Below are positions 42,801 through 47,313 of a stretch of 47,313 bases of DNA, piece after piece; the stretch's first letter is position 1, and each line of letters begins with the position of its first letter. The DNA is from Bacteroidales bacterium (GTDB lineage Bacteria; Bacteroidota; Bacteroidia; Bacteroidales; UBA932): NCBI GenBank assembly GCA_017651465.1, contig JAGCCX010000065.1, positions 1 to 47,313 of the forward strand, read 5' to 3'. The position numbers were made by a program, and so were the translations under genes. The notes under the pieces are model-generated. The model ran no database searches, had not been told where the DNA came from, and saw only the letters and a program-made list of their open reading frames with translations.

Positions 42801-43390
42801 TGGACCACGTGCTTGCCAGCGGCGAGAATGTCAACATCCTGGTACTCGACACCGAGGTTTACTCCAATACCGGCGGACAGTCTTCAAAAGCCACTCCTGC
42901 CGGCGCTATCGCCAAATTCGCCGCTTCCGGCAAGAAGATACGCAAGAAGGACCTTGGTATGATGGCAATGAGCTACGGCTACGTTTACGTGGCACAGGTG
43001 GCAATGGGAGCAAGCCCCGTACAGTATATGAACGCCATCAAGGAGGCAGAGGCCTATGACGGACCTTCACTCATCATCGCCTACGCCCCTTGTATCAATC
43101 ACGGTCTCAAGGCGGGTATGGGTTTGAGCCAGAAAGAAGAGAAACTCGCGGTCGAGTGCGGTTACTGGCATCTGTACCGCTACAACCCTCTTCTCGAAGA
43201 GGCCGGCAAGAACCCGTTCAGCCTCGACAGCAAGGAGCCCGACTGGGCCAAGTTCCAGGACTTTCTCAAGGGCGAGGTTCGCTTCTCATCTCTTGCAAAA
43301 CTCTATCCCGACACAGCCGGAGAGCTGCTTGCCAAGACAGAAGAGTTTGCAAAGATACGCTACAACACCTACAAGAAACTCTCCGAGTAA
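39872..43390 (+). CDS. nifJ: Pyruvate:ferredoxin (flavodoxin) oxidoreductase
   Basis: This enzyme oxidises pyruvate to acetyl-CoA and CO2 and passes electrons to ferredoxin in anaerobes. The 1172-residue single chain has all domains: ITPSSTMAE at the N-terminus (pyrimidine-binding domain), the gamma domain with FYGLGSDGTVGANKN near residue 425, two ferredoxin motifs CIQCNSCAFVCP and CTGCGNCVDVC from about residue 692, CAGCGETPY, and the TPP site GGDGASYDIGYGG followed by VYSNTGGQSSK near 960-990. The start codon lies inside one of only two CATG sites seen in the window. It is downstream of fabD and ends before a GC-rich hairpin. An anaerobic lifestyle follows. Confidence 0.97.
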   Translation: MAQKKFITCDGNQAASNIAYLFSEHAAIYPITPSSTMAENIDEWSAQGKKNLWGETVKVTEMQSEAGAAGAVHGSLQAGALTSTFTASQGLLLMIPNMYKIAGEMLPAVFHVSARALASHALSIFGDHQDVMACRQTGFAMLASGSVQEAQDMAAVAHLSTIKSSIPFLHFFDGFRTSHEIQKIEALDEDALRGMVSQKALDNFRARALNPDAPVTRGTAQNGDVYFQAVESRNQAYDAIPDIVARYMGEISELTGRSYRPFEYYGDPQAENVIVAMGSVTETIRETIDYLAAKGHKYGLVSVHLYRPFSEKYFLKVLPASVKKIAVLDRTKEPGALGEPLYLDVKALFQGKENAPLVIGGRYGLSSKDTTPAQIVAVFDNLELKAPKADFTIGIVDDVTFKSLPVKEEISIVKPGTTECKFYGLGSDGTVGANKNTIKIIGSHTDLYSQAYFDYDSKKSGGYTCSHLRFGKSPIKAPYLVGTPDFVACHVPSYLNKYDVLKGIKEGGSLLLNSLWDEEETLKHIPDHAKAVIGRKHIKLYIINATKIAAEIGLGGRTNTILQSAFFRITGIIPADDAVKYMKDAALKSYGKKGENVVNMNYAAIDRGGEYTEVKVPAEWANISAKFENPNAKRLAPAFVKEIADVVNAQCGDTLPVSVFMPWKDGTMPAGTAAYEKRGVAVNVPVWDAEKCIQCNSCAFVCPHAAIRPFLLTEEEAAAVPAGLKISDGKANLKQYKYALSVSVADCTGCGNCVDVCLAKEKALKMESYQDNVAEQANFDYLNAKVGYKQPMDPKSNMKAAQFAQPLFEFSGACAGCGETPYIKNITQLFGDHMMIANATGCSSIYGASFPASPYCTDAKGRGPAWQNSLFEDFCEFGLGMRLGSERIRETVARYMQKGLECEKCSAEMKELYQKWLDNRGDYAATREVADKLVPLMEACGCEVSKSLLALKQFIPARSQWIFGGDGASYDIGYGGLDHVLASGENVNILVLDTEVYSNTGGQSSKATPAGAIAKFAASGKKIRKKDLGMMAMSYGYVYVAQVAMGASPVQYMNAIKEAEAYDGPSLIIAYAPCINHGLKAGMGLSQKEEKLAVECGYWHLYRYNPLLEEAGKNPFSLDSKEPDWAKFQDFLKGEVRFSSLAKLYPDTAGELLAKTEEFAKIRYNTYKKLSE

Positions 43391-43410
43391 ATGCTGGGAG
43401 CTATATGAAG

Positions 43411-43438
43411 CAGGGCCGGCCCTTTCGGGTCGGCCCTG
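43411..43438 (+). terminator. Hairpin after nifJ
   Basis: CAGGGCCG.CCC, loop TTTC, GGG.CGGCCCTG is a strong stem 20 bases past the nifJ stop, followed only by TAGTTTAA. It lies between two convergent units and could serve either strand; the weak T-run makes efficiency uncertain. Confidence 0.6.
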
Positions 43439-43442
43439 TAGT

Positions 43443-44081
43443 TTAAATAGGCAGTATCACGAATACCAGCGCATCCCACAACGCGTGGCTCACAACCAGG
43501 GCCGGAAGTGCCTTTGGACAAAGGTAGTAGATAAAGCCCCACACGGCGCCGGCTACGAGCGCCGCCATAATGAGCATAAAGTTGAACGACCAGATGTGAA
43601 CCAGGGCATAGATTACCGCCGTAAGGGCAAAAGCAAGCAAGGTTCCGGCTTTGCGGCTACCGAGCAGAGAGGAGAAGGTTCGCTGCACATAACCGCGCCA
43701 GAACAACTCTTCCGCCGGCCCGATGAGCAGTATCAGCAGCGAGGCAATGAGTAAAGGCGACTGACCTTCTTTCATTGAATAAACCGCATCGACCCCGGGC
43801 CTGGCAAAGTCAAACAGCAGGGACGAGAGCTTGTCTCCCACCCAGAATATGCCCCAAAGTACAAAAGCTATAACAACTCCTGCAACTAACTGGGGCCAAG
43901 GCTTTTCAATCCTCAGGAGAGCTTTTTTATCAGGGGTAAAAGCCAGGGCGAGCGTAGTGAGGATGATAGCCGATACCGACATCACAAGCCATAAGCCGGG
44001 AGCCCCTCCGGTCCAGGGACTGAACATATAGAACCAGAGCAGCGCCGCCACGGCCAGCGCTATGCATAGGCGCGTCTTCAT
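43443..44081 (-). CDS. CPBP-family intramembrane metalloprotease
   Basis: 212 residues with about six hydrophobic helices. The CPBP/Abi signature is present as GPAEELFWRGYVQR (Glu124, Glu125, Arg129), followed by a helix with FNFMLIMAALVAGAVWGFIYY and VVSHALWDALVF carrying the distal conserved His and Asp. Such proteins process prenylated or other membrane substrates, or modulate signalling; the substrate is unknown. The gene overlaps menA by ATGA and is last in the M28-like/menA operon. Confidence 0.9.
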   Translation of the reverse strand: MKTRLCIALAVAALLWFYMFSPWTGGAPGLWLVMSVSAIILTTLALAFTPDKKALLRIEKPWPQLVAGVVIAFVLWGIFWVGDKLSSLLFDFARPGVDAVYSMKEGQSPLLIASLLILLIGPAEELFWRGYVQRTFSSLLGSRKAGTLLAFALTAVIYALVHIWSFNFMLIMAALVAGAVWGFIYYLCPKALPALVVSHALWDALVFVILPI

Positions 44082-44980
44082 AGAAGCACCGACAGGAAAA
44101 GCCCCGCGGAGAGCAGCACCGAGAACAGCAGCTGCAACTTGGCAGAGGCCTGGTCAAGACCTTTCATCGCCTCTATTCCCAGCGAGTCATACCTGAAGGC
44201 TTGCTGCATATTCTTCCACGCCGGGATCGCCGCCACAAGGCACAGGAGGGAGAGCGGATGAAGCCTTGAGAAACTCACCGCCGCCGCTATGCTCACAAAA
44301 GGAACGACCATATAAACCGCGTACAGGATGCTGGAGCTCTTGCCGCCTATTAGCATTGCAAATGTCTTGATGCCAGCGGCGCGGTCGCTCTCCGTATCGT
44401 AGGTATTGTTGGCGTGAAGTACCGATACGGTAATAATGCCTATGGGCAGCGAGAGCACAAGGGCGTCCCAGTGCATTTGCCCGCTCACGGCATAGGCTGT
44501 GCCCAGCACAGGCAGGATACCGAAAATCACGAAAATATCGGCATCGCCAAGTGCGTGGTATTTAAAGAACGAATAGAGCGCTGTGAGCAGCACCCCCACT
44601 CCCCCGATAATCCACAGGGCGGGCCCGCTCAGAAGAGCGATTACCAGACCTACCGCGCATCCCGCCGCAAAAAGAATGATGCTGAAGCGCAGATACTCCC
44701 CCGGCTCGAAATGATGAAATACCAGGTTTGGGACAGCAAAGGCATTCTCGTTATCCACGCCGGAGCGGTAGTCGAACCAGTCGCTCAGCACGTTCCCGGC
44801 GGAGTGCAGGAGCACCACACCCAGGAGGCAAAGGACGAAGATCAGATACGGCATAAAGCCGCCGGGCAGGAATCCTTTGCTGAACATATATGCAAAAGTA
44901 GCCAGAACCGGCATTGTTGAAACAGGAAAAGACCAGTAACGGGTAACTACGAACCAATCCTTGATACTGTGCTTGCTCAT
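44078..44980 (-). CDS. menA: UbiA-family prenyltransferase, probable 1,4-dihydroxy-2-naphthoate prenyltransferase
   Basis: MenA attaches the polyprenyl chain in menaquinone synthesis at the inner membrane. The 300-residue protein has about nine helices and the two Asp-rich motifs of the UbiA superfamily: NVLSDWFDYRSGVD near residue 64 and NNTYDTESDRAAG near residue 192. The N-terminal TRYWSFPVSTMPVL is typical of MenA. It overlaps both neighbours by four bases (ATGA), with an M28-like protein upstream and a CPBP protease downstream. Other men genes are not in the window, so a different UbiA substrate is not excluded. Confidence 0.85.
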   Translation of the reverse strand: MSKHSIKDWFVVTRYWSFPVSTMPVLATFAYMFSKGFLPGGFMPYLIFVLCLLGVVLLHSAGNVLSDWFDYRSGVDNENAFAVPNLVFHHFEPGEYLRFSIILFAAGCAVGLVIALLSGPALWIIGGVGVLLTALYSFFKYHALGDADIFVIFGILPVLGTAYAVSGQMHWDALVLSLPIGIITVSVLHANNTYDTESDRAAGIKTFAMLIGGKSSSILYAVYMVVPFVSIAAAVSFSRLHPLSLLCLVAAIPAWKNMQQAFRYDSLGIEAMKGLDQASAKLQLLFSVLLSAGLFLSVLL

Positions 44981-45819
44981 AGCGAAATAATCCAGTTGTG
45001 TATTAGAAGCGCCCGCCGCTCCAAGATCTCATAATCGAGTGTCTGGGCCGTGTCGGACGGTTTGTTGGTATTCATTGTGATTCCGGAGGTAAACATCACC
45101 GCCTTGATCTTGCGCTGGAGGAAGGGGGCCTGGTCTGAAATACGGGTATAAAAATAATCGGTGAACCCTTTGCTCCGGTAATAATCGTAGTAAAGCCTGA
45201 GCTGGGGGCCCTCGTTGGCCTTGTCCAGCTGCTTTTCATACTCCTTACCGCCAAGCGCGATGAGGAAGTCGGGACGGTACTTGTTGGGCGGTGCCAGCGT
45301 GCTTCCTATGGTGTCGATATTGACCACCAGCGAAATCTTGTAAGGCAGCTGCGCCATATTCTCGGCGCCGGCAAGCCCGTCGTGAACATCCAGTGCGGCA
45401 AAGATGTAATTGCAGCCCCTGCCCGATAAAGATTCCGCCAGATAGAGCATAACGGCCACTCCCGAAGCGTTGCTGTCGGCACAAGGATAGAGATTGTCCC
45501 CGATGATGCCCAGTCCGTCGTAATGGGCGCAGACTAAAACGTATTTATCCGACCGTGGATCCTCCCTGCAAACCGAATAGACATTGCGTCCCACTCCGCC
45601 GGGAGCAAGGAAGAACTGCAGCCTGGGCTGGAGCCCTATCTGCTGGAAGCGCCGCATAATATATACGGAAGCCTCTACCGAGCCACGCGTGCCGGGACGG
45701 CGGCCCTCAAGCAAGGGGTCGCTCAAGTGCTCCACATCCTCCTTGAGAGAGGCCCGCAGAGGAGCACACACGGCGCCGAGCAGCCCCAGGCAGACAATTA
45801 TTTTGCAGATACGCTTCAA
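44977..45819 (-). CDS. M28-like exported peptidase homologue with altered active site
   Basis: About 280 residues from a TTG start at 45819 (MKRICKIIVCLGLLGAVCAPLRA, a signal peptide). The only longer frame runs through the divergent promoter and the neighbouring gene and is not credible. The M28 fold is clear: AHYDG (His99), CADSNASGVAVML (Asp115), VVNIDTIGS (Asp169). But the catalytic Glu-Glu pair is His146-Asp147 (DVHDGLAG), the usual SDH is SDQ (Gln230), and the last metal His of HTPSDT is Asn252 (TNKPSDT). I infer reduced, altered or absent zinc hydrolase activity. It overlaps menA by ATGA. Confidence 0.82.
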   Translation of the reverse strand: MKRICKIIVCLGLLGAVCAPLRASLKEDVEHLSDPLLEGRRPGTRGSVEASVYIMRRFQQIGLQPRLQFFLAPGGVGRNVYSVCREDPRSDKYVLVCAHYDGLGIIGDNLYPCADSNASGVAVMLYLAESLSGRGCNYIFAALDVHDGLAGAENMAQLPYKISLVVNIDTIGSTLAPPNKYRPDFLIALGGKEYEKQLDKANEGPQLRLYYDYYRSKGFTDYFYTRISDQAPFLQRKIKAVMFTSGITMNTNKPSDTAQTLDYEILERRALLIHNWIISL

Positions 45820-45837
45820 TTCGGCACGATAAATGTT

Positions 45838-45853
45838 TATCTTTGCAAAAATA
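45838..45853. promoter_or_regulatory. Overlapping divergent -7 elements
   Basis: Plus TATCTTTGC (45838-45846) and minus TATTTTTGC (45853-45845) share two bases in one 16-base block. The gap between the two start codons is only 34 bases. Polymerases could hardly bind both at once, so the genes may be transcribed alternately. Confidence 0.6.
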
Positions 45854-47313
45854 GTGAAAAAGTTTCTCCTGACAATAGCGATCTTGTTCGCCTCCGCCCT
45901 CTCCGCCTTTGCCCAATATGACAAAGACGTTTTCAATATGCGCGGACGTCTCGCCTTGCAGGACGGGAAATATACCCAGGCTATTGAACATTTCAACATT
46001 CTTGCCAGACTTGACAGCACCGACTATTGGTGCTTCTTTTTCAGGGGTATAGCAAAGTACAACCTAGGGGACATCCGGGGAGCCCAGAGAGATTTCAACA
46101 CTTCCGTGCGCCTGAACCCAGTGTTCACCAACGGATACCACTACAGGGCCATTACCGAGAGCCGCACCGGCGATTACGAGAAGGCCTTCGCCGACTTCGA
46201 CAAGGCCATTAGCCTAAGGCCGGGATTCAACGGCCTCTACTACAGCCGCGGAGTCACAAATTTCCTGGCCCGGCGTTTCCCCGAGGCGGTGGAAGATTTC
46301 AACTACTACATACGAAAAGAAGCCAAGGACCCTTCGGCCTTCCTCAACAGGGGCGCTTCCTACCTGTTCCTGGGCGACACCCTCAAGGCCCTCGATGACT
46401 ACAACCGCGCCATAAAGCTGGACCGCTTCGAGCCGGAGTGCTACATACGCCGGGGACGCGTGTATGCGGCCCAGGAGCGTTATCTCGACGCCCTTTCGGA
46501 TATGACAAAGGCGGTCGAACTCGACAGCACCAACACCTTCGCCTACTTCAACCGCGCCCTGCTCTATTATGAGCTGCACGACTACAATTCCGCGATGCGC
46601 GACCTTAACCGCGTCCTCAAAGAAGAACCCGGCAATGCCCTTACCCTCTACAACCGTTCGCTCCTGTATGCGCAGGTGGGCGATCTGGGCAGCGCCCTGG
46701 AGGATATGGACCGCGTCATAAACATCAATCCCCGCAACGTGCTTGCATATTACAACAGGGCGGCATTCTTTATGGGGATGGGACGCTGGAGAGACGCCCT
46801 GGCCGATTACGACAAGGCCATCGAACTCTATCCCGATTTTGCCAAGGCATATCTGAACCGCTCCTATGTGGAGAATATGCTGGGTATGACCAAGGAGTCC
46901 AAGGCGGACTACCGTACTGCCCAGCGCAAGGTGGGAGAATACCGGGCAAAGAACGCCACCGGCGAGGCCTCGTTCGCCGATACCACCAAGAAATACGACG
47001 CCCTGCTGGCGCTTGACGCCGACTTTGCAAAGAAAGACTTCGACGACGAGCTGCTCCAGCACAGGGACATCGACATCCGCCTCCGTCCGCTTTACAAGTT
47101 CCACCTGGCGGCGCGTCCGGAGGAACGCAAGCTGGCCCTGAGCAGGCGTTACGAGAACGCTCTCATCGACCATTTCATCGATGCAGTGCCCGTCCCCGTG
47201 GTAGTTTCCAACAGCGACTCCCTCTCCACCCTCAAGCTGGTGCGCTCGCTGGGTTCCGTGCTTTCCGGAGACGGCAGTTCCGGAGCCGGCACGGTCAACC
47301 TGAGCCCCTCCGA
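45854..47313 (+). CDS. Exported tetratricopeptide-repeat protein, runs off right edge
   Basis: An open frame from GTG 45854 to the window end (at least 486 residues). The signal peptide is VKKFLLTIAILFASALSAFAQ. About ten TPR units follow, spaced about 34 residues apart: for example GKYTQAIEHFNILARLDS, GDYEKAFADFDKAISLRP, GDTLKALDDYNRAIKLDR, ERYLDALSDMTKAVELDS, RWRDALADYDKAIELYP. After residue 370 the sequence becomes charged and non-repetitive (YRAKNATGE, HRDIDIRLRPLYKFHLA). The GTG start lies seven bases after a -7 element; the next ATG would delete the signal. Such Bacteroidetes TPR proteins often act in envelope assembly or secretion; the partner is unknown. Confidence 0.85.
   Translation, partial: MKKFLLTIAILFASALSAFAQYDKDVFNMRGRLALQDGKYTQAIEHFNILARLDSTDYWCFFFRGIAKYNLGDIRGAQRDFNTSVRLNPVFTNGYHYRAITESRTGDYEKAFADFDKAISLRPGFNGLYYSRGVTNFLARRFPEAVEDFNYYIRKEAKDPSAFLNRGASYLFLGDTLKALDDYNRAIKLDRFEPECYIRRGRVYAAQERYLDALSDMTKAVELDSTNTFAYFNRALLYYELHDYNSAMRDLNRVLKEEPGNALTLYNRSLLYAQVGDLGSALEDMDRVININPRNVLAYYNRAAFFMGMGRWRDALADYDKAIELYPDFAKAYLNRSYVENMLGMTKESKADYRTAQRKVGEYRAKNATGEASFADTTKKYDALLALDADFAKKDFDDELLQHRDIDIRLRPLYKFHLAARPEERKLALSRRYENALIDHFIDAVPVPVVVSNSDSLSTLKLVRSLGSVLSGDGSSGAGTVNLSPS

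Noticed and set aside
44977-46020. A longer M28-like protein starting at 46020
   Set aside because: The extra 67 residues run antisense through the TPR gene and both promoters and show no signal peptide; the TTG at 45819 gives one.
46214-47173. A 319-codon minus-strand frame at the right edge
   Set aside because: It is opposite the TPR repeats; the repetitive plus-strand code produces a repetitive antisense frame.
1-47313. CRISPR arrays, insertion sequences, rRNA genes or long repeats
   Set aside because: None was seen: no regularly spaced repeats, transposase motifs or rRNA landmarks. Apart from the tRNA/riboswitch block (about 25.8-26.4 kb), no gene-free stretch exceeds about 180 bases.

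Overview
The window is chromosomal DNA of a Bacteroidales-type bacterium of moderately high GC, possibly Rikenellaceae-like, although the genus cannot be fixed from sequence alone. The evidence is: promoters of the Bacteroidetes form TTTG-N19/20-TAnnTTTG in front of tRNAs and many genes; almost no Shine-Dalgarno sequences; a BtuG-type surface lipoprotein paired with a TonB receptor under a cobalamin riboswitch; a serine-type sulfatase; MenA, NifJ and a Kdo transferase; and many small secreted proteins of unknown function. I saw no mobile element, CRISPR array, rRNA or integrase.

Layout. 1-3.8 kb: waaA (runs off the left edge) and uvrA on the minus strand. 3.9-7.7 kb: a GH88 lipoprotein, tRNA-Asp, proC, then a small lipoprotein with a CDF exporter whose metal site looks manganese-type. 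7.7-10.1 kb: a phosphoribosyltransferase-fold protein overlapping an NCS1 permease, with a hairpin plus T-tract squeezed between promoter and start codon. 10.1-12.1 kb: flavin reductase, EamA exporter and Bcp peroxiredoxin. 12.2-18.0 kb: a six-gene minus-strand operon with hypB, a 941-residue Fe-S/flavin oxidoreductase, hypA and two membrane proteins, and no hydrogenase or urease in sight. 18.1-22.6 kb: an O-acetylation-type operon of two SGNH proteins and an MBOAT. 22.6-26.0 kb: cobalamin riboswitch, btuG, btuB. 26.0-26.4 kb: tRNA-Lys, tRNA-Lys, tRNA-Val. 26.4-32.9 kb: a short manC, then a seven-gene operon made mostly of exported proteins of unknown function. 33.0-38.8 kb: sulfatase, M16 protease, OB-fold-like lipoprotein. 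38.8-47.3 kb: tRNA-Arg, fabD-nifJ, an M28-like/menA/CPBP operon, and a TPR protein that runs off the right edge.

General features. The tetranucleotide CATG is almost absent: I found two copies in 47.3 kb by eye, while TATG/CATA is everywhere. Start codons often sit 3-8 bases after the promoter -7 element, so many mRNAs should be leaderless or nearly so. Several divergent gene pairs share promoter regions of only 35-60 bases, and convergent pairs end with overlapping or abutting stop codons.

The best candidates for undescribed biology are the HypA/HypB-flavoprotein-membrane cluster, the exported seven-gene operon, the regulated PRTase/NCS1 pair and the CATG depletion.
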